Origin: Paenibacillus sp. FSL R5-0912 | Lineage (GTDB): Bacteria > Bacillota > Bacilli > Paenibacillales > Paenibacillaceae | Assembly (NCBI RefSeq): GCF_000758605.1 | Contig: NZ_CP009282.1 | Location: 3,782,001 to 3,846,000 of the forward strand | Direction: 5' to 3' | DNA length: 64,000 nucleotides | Position numbers and translations under genes: made by a program | The notes under the pieces: model-generated | Database searches by the model: none | What the model saw: the letters and a program-made list of their open reading frames with translations, nothing else | Told to the model about the DNA's origin: nothing | Shown: piece by piece, positions 1 to 10,271 of the stretch | How positions within the stretch are numbered: position 1 is the stretch's first letter | Layout of the letters: each line of letters begins with the position of its first letter

Positions 1-2
1 TG

Positions 3-695
3 CATGATGAGCTTGCCGAAGTGGTACTTAGCATTTTTGAAGCGGAAACCAATCTCAGGCTCAACTTCCCCGAGCTGTTCTGGGGTGCCGCCGGCTTCAA
101 CTTCCGTACCCACGTCTGGGAGGAATGGGTGAAGCCGGAAGGGTTGCCGGATGGAGACAGCATGGAAACTCTGATCAGCGGGCTATTTTCTCCCAGCCAA
201 GACTTCATTTATCCGCTGGCCTGGGCCTGGGAAGAGCAGGATGTCGGCTTCCTGCCGGACGAATTGCCGGAAGACCCGGATGAAGCCGGGGAGGAGGAAG
301 AACTCCACTATGTCCCCAAAAGCATACCGTGGACCGAGGTATCTGAGCTTTGGCTGCCGGTCTTCGCCGGACTGGCAGAACAGGGAAGCTTTACATTCTC
401 GGCAGAGGCTTTCTCTGAGGATGAACAGCGGCGCTGGGCGGATACCCCCAATGCGGTGGACCTGTGGGTTCAATTTTTCCATACCGAAATTAAGGTGCAG
501 GAGCAGGAAGTGGAAGGTTACGGCGGGGCCGATGAATGTCAGAAGCTGATTGGGCGGCTGATTGCGGACCACCCGGAGCTTGAGACCTTGCGGGGCAAAG
601 TGCTGCAGACCAGGATTGCTAACGGGCAGCAAGGCAGCATCCGCTGGCCCGGTCTGGAGATCAGTCCTTATACCATTACTATAGTAGAGAAGTGA
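3..695 (+). CDS. JetA-like subunit of a Wadjet condensin system, C-terminal part
   Basis: The reading frame is open from the first complete codon of the window, so the gene begins upstream; only about 230 C-terminal residues are visible. A GTG at 21 could be read as a start but has no ribosome-binding site and the frame continues through it. The protein is acidic, with a Glu/Asp-rich stretch near residue 95, and has no catalytic motif. Identification rests on position: it is followed after 11 bases by a DUF6063-like protein and then a giant SMC-like ATPase, the JetA-JetB-JetC order of Wadjet. In that family JetA is the kleisin-like subunit that closes the ATPase ring. The family assignment is inferred from context, not from a motif. 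Confidence 0.6.
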   Translation, partial: HDELAEVVLSIFEAETNLRLNFPELFWGAAGFNFRTHVWEEWVKPEGLPDGDSMETLISGLFSPSQDFIYPLAWAWEEQDVGFLPDELPEDPDEAGEEEELHYVPKSIPWTEVSELWLPVFAGLAEQGSFTFSAEAFSEDEQRRWADTPNAVDLWVQFFHTEIKVQEQEVEGYGGADECQKLIGRLIADHPELETLRGKVLQTRIANGQQGSIRWPGLEISPYTITIVEK

Positions 696-706
696 GATGA
701 TTCAGC

Positions 707-1465
707 ATGAGTTATTCGTTAGAGCAAGTACAACAGGCTTCACGGCTGTTCTTCGACCTGCTTCGCCGCAAGGTGATATCACTTGATGATCCCGCTGCGG
801 CCGAATGCCTGCAGGATACCGTCGCTTATGATGCCTTACAATATGTAGCCAAAGAAGCCGGCTGCCGGATTATGAACTCCGGGCATCGTCTGCACCTGCT
901 CGTGAGTCCAATGGGTTCCGGCTTTGCCAGCAACTTCACACAGCTGCGCAATAAATATTCGCGCATCGAACGCAAGACGCATCTGCATATCATCAACGTA
1001 ATTATTCTGGTGTTCCTGGCTGAGATGGATCAGGATGAACAGCATTTCAAGCCGGGTCAGGACAGCATGTCCTACATACAGCTCTCGGATCAGGTATCCG
1101 TCCTGTTCCAGACATGGATGGACATGGACGAAGACGGCAGCTTCAGCAAGCAGTGGCGGCTGGATATTCAGGCGATGCACAAAGTATGGAGCAGCCTGTA
1201 TATGCAGACCAAAAGCCAGGAGGAGGGCGATTCGCTGACCCGCGGCGCCGGCTCACGGATCGGCCTGATCCATGAGGGGATGAAGCTGCTGGAGGAAGAG
1301 CATCTGGTGTTCATCTCCGAGAACGAGAAGCGGATTTTCCCCCGGGAAGAGCTGTATGAGCGGATGCGTTATCTCTATCATGATGTGGACCGCTATAAGG
1401 AGCTGAAGGCCCTGATTGGCCGGACACTCAGCGAGAAGGAGGAGGAAGCCCATGCCGCGCATTGA
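707..1465 (+). CDS. JetB-like KITE subunit (DUF6063-type) of Wadjet
   Basis: A 252-residue soluble protein with no signal peptide or membrane segment. The C-terminal third (about residues 180-235) has the pattern of a winged helix, including RIGLIHEGMKLLEEEHLV, as expected for the KITE subunit that pairs with a kleisin in MukBEF/MksBEF/JetABC condensins. It starts 11 bases after the JetA-like gene, and its last 14 bases overlap the start of the ATPase gene, implying a single transcript and coupled translation. The overlap region carries the ATPase gene's ribosome-binding site. I recognise the protein as DUF6063-type from general resemblance and context; a profile search would settle it. Confidence 0.65.
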   Translation: MSYSLEQVQQASRLFFDLLRRKVISLDDPAAAECLQDTVAYDALQYVAKEAGCRIMNSGHRLHLLVSPMGSGFASNFTQLRNKYSRIERKTHLHIINVIILVFLAEMDQDEQHFKPGQDSMSYIQLSDQVSVLFQTWMDMDEDGSFSKQWRLDIQAMHKVWSSLYMQTKSQEEGDSLTRGAGSRIGLIHEGMKLLEEEHLVFISENEKRIFPREELYERMRYLYHDVDRYKELKALIGRTLSEKEEEAHAAH

Positions 1466-4400
1466 GCGAATCCGCATCTCCGGACTTAAATATGAGAAGA
1501 TGCTGAAGAAATATGAGGATATGATCCTCGACCTGTGCAATGAGGAAGGCCCGTCCAACACGCTGATTACACTGATGAACGGCGGGGGGAAGGGCGTGCT
1601 GCTGCAGTCGATATTCCAGCTGCTGATGCCCAAGGCGGCCTGGGGTAAAGATAATGAGAACCAGGTAGAAGCCTTCTTCCATAATCACAAAAAACAGCTG
1701 AAGCCCTATACGTTCCACGTTGCTATCGAATGGCGGCTGGACGAGCCGGAACGGACGGAGTACATAACCACCGGAATCGCAATGACTGCCCAGAACTCGA
1801 TGGATCTGCTGGAGATCAAAGTAGATTATCTGCTCTATGCGCTGCTCAATTATGATGAGAATGCGGAGCTTACATTGTCTACCCTGCCGCTCTATGATCA
1901 CGAGCTGAACACTCCGGCCAGCTTTGAAGCGATTCAGCAATTTGTCCGTGAGCGGCGTAATGAGATCGTTGCGTTTGGCAGCCACAGCTCGGATCTGAAG
2001 AAATATTATGCTTTTCTGGCAGACCGGGATATCCATATTGATGAATGGCGGAATATGCGGAGAATCAACGGCGAGGAGGGCGGAATTAAAGGCTATTTCC
2101 AGAAGAATGACGCCTTTACCAACCACAATCTGTTCGAGAAGCTGATTATTCCGGAAATCGGGTCGAGTCTAAACGGCAGCATGCGCGAGGATGAAGGCTC
2201 ACTTCAGCGGATGTTCATAGATTCCGCTACGGTTGCACAGAGGCTGCCGATGCTGGAGCAGAGAGAGCGGGCTTTTGCTGAATTCACTTCACTTGCCGCC
2301 CCGCTCTATGAGGCCGTCAAGCAGGGGACTGAGGCTGACCGCAGCTTTCAGGAGACCGAATTGTTCGGGCGGCAGCTGTACACGGTGATCTATGATGAGC
2401 TGAAGAATGCCGAAGACAAGCGCCGCAAAACTGCGGATGAGCTGGCCGGGCATTATCAGGAAGCGAAGCAGCTGAAATTTGAGACGGATAATCTGAAGTA
2501 TCTGAAGCTTAAGGAAGAGCGTGACCGCAAACAGGATGATTTCAAAGCGGTCTCAGATAATCAGGCACGGGCTAAGCAGCGGCTGGAGGAATCGAAGATC
2601 AAGGAAAAGGATCTTGAGGTTGCCCATTATCTAGCCAGACGCAGATTGCAGATCCGCCAGATGGAGCAGTGGCAGAAGGAAATTGAAGCCATCGAAGGCT
2701 CCCTTGCGATGAAGGAGCGCCAAGAGGTCATTCAAGCGGCCAAGCAGGAGCTTCGCCTGCAGTGGGATGAGGTCTACCGGCTGTGGCAAGCGCGAATTCT
2801 GTTCTTCAGCGGCCGCCAGCAGGCTCTGGGTGCAGAAGAGGGCGTTCTGCGCAAAGGCCGGGAGGCATTCCTGCTTGAACTCGGCGGACTGGAGGGCAAG
2901 ATTCATGAATTAACGGCGCTCATCCGCCAGTATACCGAAGATCTAGGGGTGTTCGCTTCCCGCCACGGGCAGGAGGCTGCCCATTCCCCGGCAGCCGCAC
3001 TTCAGCGCACGATGATTGCAGCCAGAAGCATGACCGAGAATATCGTTGCCCTGAACGAGCAGCGCAAATCCGCAGAAGAAGAGAAGCTTGCTCTGCATAC
3101 CAGACATACACGGCTGACTGAGAAGCTGCTGGGGGCTGCAAGCCAGGCGGAGGAGCTTACGGACCGGATTGAAGCTCAGATGGGCAAGGAATCACAGCTC
3201 TGGTCACAGCTTGTAGTTCTGCTGGAAATGTATGAAGAACATCAGCAGCTCGGGACGACAGCATTGTTCGAGGCCAAATCACTTATTCAGGAACGGTTCA
3301 TCCGCAGGCTGGATGATGCCGAGCAGCAGACGAAGCGGCTCAGACGGGAATACTATAATCAATTGCTGGATGTAGAGCTGCAGCAGGAAGCTTATTGGCT
3401 GCCTAATAATGATATCCTGACAGTGAAGGATGCCCTGGATGCCCTGAAGATCAGCTCCATGATCGGCAGTGCATATCTGAACGACCAGTCTTACCTGGTC
3501 CGTGAAGAGGAGCTGGAACGTCACCCGCTGCTGCCTTACGGGCTGATTGTAACGAAGCGTGAATCGGCTAAGCTTCAGCCTGAGCTGCTTCAGGAGCTTT
3601 TGCTCAAATCGCCTGTCCCGGTCTTCGTGCGTGAGGAAATGGCGGATGCCACAGGAGCTTCATTCCTGCTGCTCACCCATCAAGGGCCGCAGATGGTGCT
3701 GCAGCCGGAGCGTTTCCTGGACTGGAAGCAAGGGATCGCCTCCCGGCTCAAAGAGCGGGAAGAAGAGCTGCAGGATGCGGAAGGGTATCTGGCGAAGCTG
3801 AAATCAGCCAGACAGGAGTATGACCGTCTGCTCCAGGGTGAACACACCGTAAGTCTGCGGGCCAGACAGCAGGTATTAGAGACCCGGCAGCAGGAGCTTG
3901 GCAAGAGTCTAAATGAATTGAATGCTGAAATGTCCCTTAATGAAGAGACTATATCCGGAATAGCCAGAGATCTGGCTGTCAGTGAGGCCGAGAAAACCGA
4001 GCATGAGGCCAGGGCAGCGGCGCTGCGTGAATGGGCGGAGCGTAGCCGGAAGCAGGAGCAGGATTACAAGGACAAACAAAAGTCAGTTGAATTGAAGACA
4101 GCCTTAAGCAAAGAGATTGCCGTCAAGGAACAGCAGCTGGCACTTCTGAAGGCGGACATAGACAGCCTCGCCCTGCAACGGGAGAAGTGGCTGGGAGAAG
4201 CTAAGTATTCCTTGTTCCCGCGGCTGCAAAACTGGTTCCCGGAGATTCACTTCCCGAGTGAACATGGCGGTGCTGCACAAGATACTGTGCAGGAAGAAGC
4301 AGTGCCGGATGAAGCATTACAGGATAAGCTGCTGCAGCTGCTGAGTACCGTGGAAAGTCTGCAGCAGTCCCTCAGCCAGAATGAGCTGGAAATCCGCACA

Positions 4401-5942
4401 CGGGCTGCCCAGATCAAAGCGGCGGGACAACAGCTGGTTGAACTGGAAGCTGCAGTACATCAGGTCGATGACGGATGGCAGTCTGCGCCCGAACCGGATG
4501 AATCACCGGAGGTTATTCAGTCGGCCAGAACACGGCAGAAGAGTGACACGGCGATTCTGGACGAGGATTATCAGCATATCCGCGATTCCTACATCCGCTG
4601 TATGGCAGAGCTGGACAACCTGCAGAAGGAGCTGGGCAAAGCCGAGAAGGCCATCAAGGAGAAGCACGAGCGTGCTGTAGAGCTCTGGCATGAGCCGCTG
4701 GTACAGAAGGAAGAAGAGCTAAGTGCGCGCTTCCGCGAGAATGAGTATTTGCTGAATACAAGCAAGCAGGCGCTTGCCTCAATGGATATTTGGCTGCAGA
4801 CTCTCTCCAATCAGAGCAAGGTCATGGATACCCATGTGGAGAGCCGCATGCCGCTGCGGGATGTGCCCGAGGACGTGCAGCTGGATGTGCGGGAGAACTG
4901 TGAGCAGTTGGTTGCAGACTGGCTGCTGCGCAGCAAGGAGAGCCGCAGTCAGCGTGCGGAAATCTCGCGCAAGGTCAAGGAAGAGAAGACAACGCTCAGC
5001 GGCAGACTGGCCAAATCCGGATGGAACGTTGAGCTGGAGACCAAAATTCAGGACCGGCTGAACACAGTTCACTGGGATGATTTCTCGATTGCACTGCAGG
5101 TGCTGGACTCGATGCTCCAGAGCTCACGTGATCAGATTGAGAGTATCCGCAGTGACAAGGAAGATATGGAGCTGTCGCGTAAGCTGTGGGTAGGACGTGC
5201 CGCGAAGCGGGTCGTGCAGATTACCGACATTCTCAAGCGGATGGAACGCCGGATGATCATTCATAATGAGAACGGGCATGCCTTCCCCCTGGTCCGGCTG
5301 AATTACAAGAATATTACCGTTCCGAGAACGACAGATGACATCGAACCGCTGGTCAGTGAGTATTTCAACCGCTGCATCAGCAGCCTGCTAGAGAAGTTCC
5401 CGAAGATCGAGCAGGTTCCGGCTTCCGCAGTCAGAGAGCTGATTAATGACGGGCGGATGGTGTATGCCGCGCTGCAGAACCGCTTCCCGGTGCTCCAGGT
5501 ATATAAACCGGTGACCGAGAATTATTTCCTCTACGCAGCACCGGAAGAGTACCATTACTCGGATTGGGAGGTCATTAACCGCGGGGCGCTGGATGAGGCC
5601 GTCGGCAGCGGCGGTCAACGCCAGTCGGTTCAGCTGCTGGTGGCGATGATGATTATGACCCACAAGCGCGTCAACCGGGAGAATAAAGGCTGGACGGTCT
5701 TCCTGTACGATAATCCGTTCGGTGAAATGGTCTCCAATAACGTGCTTGATCCGGTATTCGAGATTTCCAAGGCGCTGAAGTTCCAGTGGCTGATCGTTAC
5801 GCCGCCGGAGCTGGTGAAGAATGACGTCAGCATCCGTTTCGGTGTGTACTGGCAGCTGTATTTTGGCGGGGATAAAGGAGATGCACTGGATTCAACCCTG
5901 ATTAAGGGCGGACGCAAGCTGGTCCCTGCCTCATTGTTCTAG
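1452..5942 (+). CDS. JetC-like SMC/MukB-type ATPase of Wadjet
   Basis: A 1496-residue SMC-like protein: N-terminal ATPase half (residues 1-250), long Glu/Lys/Gln-rich coiled coils around a central hinge-like region (about 600-780), and a C-terminal ATPase half. The start is ATG 1452, with GGAGGAGG 7 to 8 bases upstream, overlapping the JetB-like gene. The P-loop is NGGGKG with Lys47; the residue after the lysine is Gly, not Ser/Thr. The signature is GSGGQRQS from residue 1385 and the Walker B region is FLYDNPFGEM with Asp1420, where Asn takes the usual Glu place. In Wadjet, JetC extrudes DNA loops and delivers small circular DNA to the JetD nuclease. No JetD-like gene follows; the next gene is an aldo/keto reductase. 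Confidence 0.78.
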   Translation: MPRIERIRISGLKYEKMLKKYEDMILDLCNEEGPSNTLITLMNGGGKGVLLQSIFQLLMPKAAWGKDNENQVEAFFHNHKKQLKPYTFHVAIEWRLDEPERTEYITTGIAMTAQNSMDLLEIKVDYLLYALLNYDENAELTLSTLPLYDHELNTPASFEAIQQFVRERRNEIVAFGSHSSDLKKYYAFLADRDIHIDEWRNMRRINGEEGGIKGYFQKNDAFTNHNLFEKLIIPEIGSSLNGSMREDEGSLQRMFIDSATVAQRLPMLEQRERAFAEFTSLAAPLYEAVKQGTEADRSFQETELFGRQLYTVIYDELKNAEDKRRKTADELAGHYQEAKQLKFETDNLKYLKLKEERDRKQDDFKAVSDNQARAKQRLEESKIKEKDLEVAHYLARRRLQIRQMEQWQKEIEAIEGSLAMKERQEVIQAAKQELRLQWDEVYRLWQARILFFSGRQQALGAEEGVLRKGREAFLLELGGLEGKIHELTALIRQYTEDLGVFASRHGQEAAHSPAAALQRTMIAARSMTENIVALNEQRKSAEEEKLALHTRHTRLTEKLLGAASQAEELTDRIEAQMGKESQLWSQLVVLLEMYEEHQQLGTTALFEAKSLIQERFIRRLDDAEQQTKRLRREYYNQLLDVELQQEAYWLPNNDILTVKDALDALKISSMIGSAYLNDQSYLVREEELERHPLLPYGLIVTKRESAKLQPELLQELLLKSPVPVFVREEMADATGASFLLLTHQGPQMVLQPERFLDWKQGIASRLKEREEELQDAEGYLAKLKSARQEYDRLLQGEHTVSLRARQQVLETRQQELGKSLNELNAEMSLNEETISGIARDLAVSEAEKTEHEARAAALREWAERSRKQEQDYKDKQKSVELKTALSKEIAVKEQQLALLKADIDSLALQREKWLGEAKYSLFPRLQNWFPEIHFPSEHGGAAQDTVQEEAVPDEALQDKLLQLLSTVESLQQSLSQNELEIRTRAAQIKAAGQQLVELEAAVHQVDDGWQSAPEPDESPEVIQSARTRQKSDTAILDEDYQHIRDSYIRCMAELDNLQKELGKAEKAIKEKHERAVELWHEPLVQKEEELSARFRENEYLLNTSKQALASMDIWLQTLSNQSKVMDTHVESRMPLRDVPEDVQLDVRENCEQLVADWLLRSKESRSQRAEISRKVKEEKTTLSGRLAKSGWNVELETKIQDRLNTVHWDDFSIALQVLDSMLQSSRDQIESIRSDKEDMELSRKLWVGRAAKRVVQITDILKRMERRMIIHNENGHAFPLVRLNYKNITVPRTTDDIEPLVSEYFNRCISSLLEKFPKIEQVPASAVRELINDGRMVYAALQNRFPVLQVYKPVTENYFLYAAPEEYHYSDWEVINRGALDEAVGSGGQRQSVQLLVAMMIMTHKRVNRENKGWTVFLYDNPFGEMVSNNVLDPVFEISKALKFQWLIVTPPELVKNDVSIRFGVYWQLYFGGDKGDALDSTLIKGGRKLVPASLF

Positions 5943-5980
5943 CAACAATCCAAATCATATAGATGGGTGGTACTCTGATA

Positions 5981-6811
5981 ATGATGAACCTAAAGTCGGC
6001 AACGAAGTTAGCTAACGGTGTAGAAATGCCTTGGTTTGGTCTGGGAGTGTTCAAGGTCCAGGAAGGCCAAGAGGTTGTGGATTCTGTCAAAGCAGCAATT
6101 AAGGCCGGATACAGAAGCATTGATACAGCAACTGTGTATGGTAATGAAGAGGGAGTCGGTCAGGCGATCCGTGAATCCGGGATTGCCCGCGAAGAGCTGT
6201 TCATCACCACCAAGGTATGGAATAACGATCAGGGGTACGATTCTACGCTGGCGGCATTTGACCTGAGTCTCAGCAAACTGGGATTGGATTATGTGGATCT
6301 GTATCTGGTGCACTGGCCGATTAGAGCCAAATATAAAGACACCTGGCGCGCACTTGAGAAGCTGTATGCAGACGGAAAAGTCCGTGCGATCGGTGTCTCG
6401 AACTTCCAGATAGATCATTTGGAAGATCTTTTAACTGAAGCCAAGGTGAAGCCGATGGTTAACCAGGTGGAACTGCATCCGCTGCTTAGCCAGCTTGAGC
6501 TTCGTGAGTTTTGCCGGGTGCAGGACATTCAGATTGAAGCATGGGCTCCGCTGGCCCAAGGCCATCTGCTGGACAATGAGGTGATTGCTGACATTGCGGC
6601 ACGCCATAACAAAACGCTGCCTCAGGTCATCCTGCGCTGGGATCTGCAGAACGGTATTGTGACGATTCCAAAGTCGGTCAAAGAAGAGCGGATTATCGCG
6701 AATGCCGATATCTTTGATTTCGAACTGTCAGAGGATGAAATCAGCCGTATTAATGCGCTGAACAACAACCAGCGCTTTGGATCGCATCCGGACAGATTTA
6801 ATAACGAGTAA
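5981..6811 (+). CDS. Aldo/keto reductase (2,5-diketogluconate reductase type)
   Basis: A 276-residue NAD(P)H-dependent aldo/keto reductase with a TIM-barrel fold. The catalytic tetrad is visible: Asp and Tyr in DTATVYGNE, Lys in ITTKVW, His in LVHWP. The cofactor loop IPKSVKEERI near the C-terminus is typical. ATG 5981 is chosen because GGGTGG lies about 10 bases upstream; the in-frame ATG at 5963 overlaps that sequence. Substrate cannot be told from sequence; the family reduces a wide range of aldehydes and ketones, often as detoxification. It begins 38 bases after the Wadjet ATPase gene in the same direction but is probably not functionally linked. A second member of the same subfamily lies at 8537-9388. 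Confidence 0.88.
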   Translation: MMNLKSATKLANGVEMPWFGLGVFKVQEGQEVVDSVKAAIKAGYRSIDTATVYGNEEGVGQAIRESGIAREELFITTKVWNNDQGYDSTLAAFDLSLSKLGLDYVDLYLVHWPIRAKYKDTWRALEKLYADGKVRAIGVSNFQIDHLEDLLTEAKVKPMVNQVELHPLLSQLELREFCRVQDIQIEAWAPLAQGHLLDNEVIADIAARHNKTLPQVILRWDLQNGIVTIPKSVKEERIIANADIFDFELSEDEISRINALNNNQRFGSHPDRFNNE

Positions 6812-6937
6812 CCTCCGGGCAGTCTCTTTTGAATATGTACTAGATTCGGACATAAGTATAAGGGGAATGGAACTATATCCCATTGTGAGCTTAACCGATA
6901 TAGTATAGTAGAGATATAAGTAGCCGGAGGGGTATTA

Positions 6938-8407
6938 ATGTATGAGAAAACTTTAAAAACTGCGCTTATCACTATTCTGATGATCCTGCTTCTGCTGCCG
7001 CTGGCGCCAAGCCGGACGGAGGCAGCTGTTCCCGCCCATTCGGAGTCCTTTTATGTGAATGACTTCGCGGGCGTAATCGATCAGAAGACAGAGAATTATA
7101 TGGTCAATTACGGCGTGAAGCTGCATCAGCAGACTGGTGCTCAAGTTGTGCTGGTGACGGTGAATACTACGAACGGAACATCGATGGAAGAGTATGCGAC
7201 CTCGCTGTTCAATGCATGGGGAGTCGGTTCGGCAGATAAGAATAACGGAGTTCTGCTGCTGCTCTCCACCCAGGATGATGATTACTGGGCGGTTCCGGGC
7301 AAAGGTCTGGAGGATACGCTGAACGACAAGGTGTTATCCCGGATTCTATCGGAGTCACTGGAGCCGGATTTCGCGGCGAAGAACTATAGCGCTGGTGCGC
7401 GCAAAACCTATGGTTCATTAATTCAGGAGCTTGGCGGAATCTATTCGGAGACTGTCGGCACCAAAAACTATGTATCGGATAATGCCGGGGTCTTCAAACA
7501 AGTTACGAAGGATTATCTGAACCAGTCCAGCAACCGTTATGCGGCAACGACCGGAAGCGGGATCTATGTAGTGACAATCAAGAATTCCGGTGATAAAAGC
7601 CTGCAGGATTATACGTATGCGAAGTTCGCCGGCGTAGCCGCAGGGCCTAAAGATGTAATGCTGGTGCTGGATATCGGCGGAGATAATTATCATGTCCTTC
7701 AGGGTAAGGCAATCGATGGAATTTTGACCAATGAACGCATTGGCGGAATACTGGACACGGTACTTGAACCGGAATTTGCTGCAAAGGATTACGCAGGCGG
7801 GGCAACCGGGACGGCGAATGCTTTCTACAGCTTCTTCCTGGCCAGAGCAGATGCCAGCCTGGAGGCTGCGGCGGCGGGCTCCAAATCTACCGCTGCAGCA
7901 GGAACCCAATCACCCGTAAAATCGCATATTAACGACAAACCGAAACCCGTCAGCGCATCTACAGGATTAAAGATTATGGGAGTGTATCTGATAATCATTG
8001 CTATATTCAGTCTTGCTGCTTCCGGCCGCAACCGTTTAATTGCCCGTTTTGGATCACGGCTTAATCCGTTCAATCAGCAGAATATTAACCGTCTAGTTAC
8101 CAGGTTCGGCTCAGGTTCTACTATGCGGCAGCGGCGGCACCGCCGGCATGAGCGGCATCGTAACGAAGCCTTGAATCACAGCAGTTCGCAGAGCAGCTTC
8201 TGGGGTAGCAATGAGGGAGGTGGCGGTTCATCAAGCGGTGGCGGAGTAGGACGCCATTCCTCTTACCAGGATGAAAATGAGGGGGATGGCGGTTCTACCA
8301 ATGGGGGTGGAGCGGGGCGTTATTCTTCCTATGATGACGATGATGATAATAATGCCGGCGGAGGCGGCAGTGCAAGCAGCGGAGGCGGTGTAGGCAGACA
8401 CCGGTGA
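6938..8407 (+). CDS. Secreted or membrane-anchored TPM-domain protein, two TPM copies
   Basis: A 489-residue exported protein. A signal peptide (residues 1-29, cut after TEAA) is followed by two tandem TPM domains: about 36-170, beginning FYVNDFAGVID, and about 177-310, beginning NYVSDNAGVFK. Both contain the typical aromatic/Gly segments (YWAVPGKGLED and YHVLQGKAIDG). A transmembrane helix lies near residues 345-363, then a basic stretch and a low-complexity Gly/Ser tail with repeated GGGVGRHS-type units and an Asp run. TPM proteins are implicated in envelope processes such as photosystem repair in plants; the bacterial role is largely unknown. The repeated domain and the repeated tail are both unusual. 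The start has AGGGG upstream; a bidirectional terminator follows. Confidence 0.8.
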   Translation: MYEKTLKTALITILMILLLLPLAPSRTEAAVPAHSESFYVNDFAGVIDQKTENYMVNYGVKLHQQTGAQVVLVTVNTTNGTSMEEYATSLFNAWGVGSADKNNGVLLLLSTQDDDYWAVPGKGLEDTLNDKVLSRILSESLEPDFAAKNYSAGARKTYGSLIQELGGIYSETVGTKNYVSDNAGVFKQVTKDYLNQSSNRYAATTGSGIYVVTIKNSGDKSLQDYTYAKFAGVAAGPKDVMLVLDIGGDNYHVLQGKAIDGILTNERIGGILDTVLEPEFAAKDYAGGATGTANAFYSFFLARADASLEAAAAGSKSTAAAGTQSPVKSHINDKPKPVSASTGLKIMGVYLIIIAIFSLAASGRNRLIARFGSRLNPFNQQNINRLVTRFGSGSTMRQRRHRRHERHRNEALNHSSSQSSFWGSNEGGGGSSSGGGVGRHSSYQDENEGDGGSTNGGGAGRYSSYDDDDDNNAGGGGSASSGGGVGRHR

Positions 8408-8444
8408 TAGGCTGGAGCTGTAGACTATGCAAATAAAGTATTGT

Positions 8445-8484
8445 AAAAAAGGACAGTGGCCGTGTGACCGCCCTGTCCCTTTTT
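8445..8484. terminator. Bidirectional terminator between convergent genes
   Basis: GGACAG at 8451 pairs with CTGTCC ending at 8479, extended inward by GGC/GCC. A run of A precedes the stem and a run of T follows, so it can stop both the TPM gene and the convergent aldo/keto reductase gene. A short tandem GATAAA repeat follows at about 8488-8510. Confidence 0.85.
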
Positions 8485-8536
8485 CATTGATAAAGATAAA
8501 GATAAAGATGTGACGAGCTTACGGTTTGATCAAGGT

Positions 8537-9406
<870 letters not shown>

Positions 9407-9501
9407 TCAGATGTACAACAGCAAACGGTGCGTATCCCCAAGTAGGATACTGAAGCGGGGATTCCACTTCCATCCGAGTTGCATTACAATAAGCCTATCG
9501 C

Positions 9502-9518
9502 CTTCGTGTAACACGAAG
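9502..9518. promoter_or_regulatory. Candidate MerR-family operator
   Basis: CTTCGTGTAACACGAAG is a near-perfect 17-bp palindrome between the divergent reductase and MerR genes, 39 bases before the regulator start. It is the likely binding site of the MerR protein. No convincing spaced -35/-10 pair could be fixed around it. Confidence 0.55.
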
Positions 9519-9556
9519 TCAAGCGGTCTTATCATTTTTTTCAAGGAGGATCACAC

Positions 9557-10006
9557 ATGCATACGGTCAAAGAAGCCGCCCTGATTACAGGACTCACTGA
9601 GCACGCTGTACGCTATTACACGGATAAAGGGCTGGTGCCCAGCGTACAGCGAAACCAGAATAATATCCGGCTGTTCGATGAAGAATCGATCAACTGGCTG
9701 CATGGCGTCAGATGTCTCAAGCAATCCGGGATGCCGATTGAAGTTATCAAAATATACATTGATCTCTGTCTCAAAGGTGATTCGACCCTTCCGCAACGCA
9801 GTGAACTCATGATGAAGCATAAAGAAGCAGCGCTCATTAAGCTTGAAGAAGCCAAACAGCATATAGCCCATCTGGAACAAAAAACTGCCCTATATCAGGA
9901 CATTCTGGAGCATGGTATACCAGATACGACCAATCCCCGCAACTGGGCCGAAATTCAGCATATGCATGCTGACGTGTTGTACTCCCCCGCTGTCCGGAAG
10001 GCGTGA
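9557..10006 (+). CDS. MerR family transcriptional regulator
   Basis: A 149-residue MerR regulator. The N-terminal winged helix (residues 1-70) begins HTVKEAALITGLTEHAVRYY, the family hallmark, followed by a dimerising helix with IAHLEQKTALYQDIL near residues 100-120. There is no Cys cluster, so it is not a metal sensor of the MerR/ZntR kind; it resembles AdhR-like regulators that sit next to oxidoreductases. AAGGAGG lies upstream of the ATG. It is divergent from the aldo/keto reductase at 8537-9388, with a 17-bp palindrome in between, and probably controls both genes. Confidence 0.88.
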   Translation: MHTVKEAALITGLTEHAVRYYTDKGLVPSVQRNQNNIRLFDEESINWLHGVRCLKQSGMPIEVIKIYIDLCLKGDSTLPQRSELMMKHKEAALIKLEEAKQHIAHLEQKTALYQDILEHGIPDTTNPRNWAEIQHMHADVLYSPAVRKA

Positions 10007-10079
10007 GATGCTCCGAACGAACAGATTTGCACAATATTGTTGTCTTTGAAGAAAATTCGAAATCGGAGGAGAAGCAAAC

Positions 10080-10224
10080 ATGAGAAAACTCGATTTGTCC
10101 GGTCATCTTGGGCAGTGGGAAATCAGCATTCCACGATGACGGTGAGAAAATCAGGCTCAAGCTGCTATCCAGCCGAACGCTCAAGTCGGGCATTATCGCG
10201 GCCCGCTATGAGTTGGAGAAATAG
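10080..10224 (+). pseudogene. Frameshifted gene fragment, possibly a GH2-like N-terminus
   Basis: ATG 10080 has an excellent ribosome-binding site (GGAGGAG, 8 bases) but the frame ends after 19 codons (MRKLDLSGHLGQWEISIPR). Coding-like sequence resumes in another frame at about 10132 (HDDGEKIRLKLLSSRTL...) and stops at 10224. The joined pieces faintly resemble the sugar-binding start of a GH2-type glycoside hydrolase (LSGxWEIxIP...IxLP), but this is a weak impression. It is either a decayed gene or a short peptide gene. The rest of the gap up to 10367 holds only the terminator at 10272-10330. Confidence 0.4.
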
Positions 10225-10271
10225 CCTTGCCGTACAAGGTGTTCCACTTAGCCTGACAATTCGCCGACATG

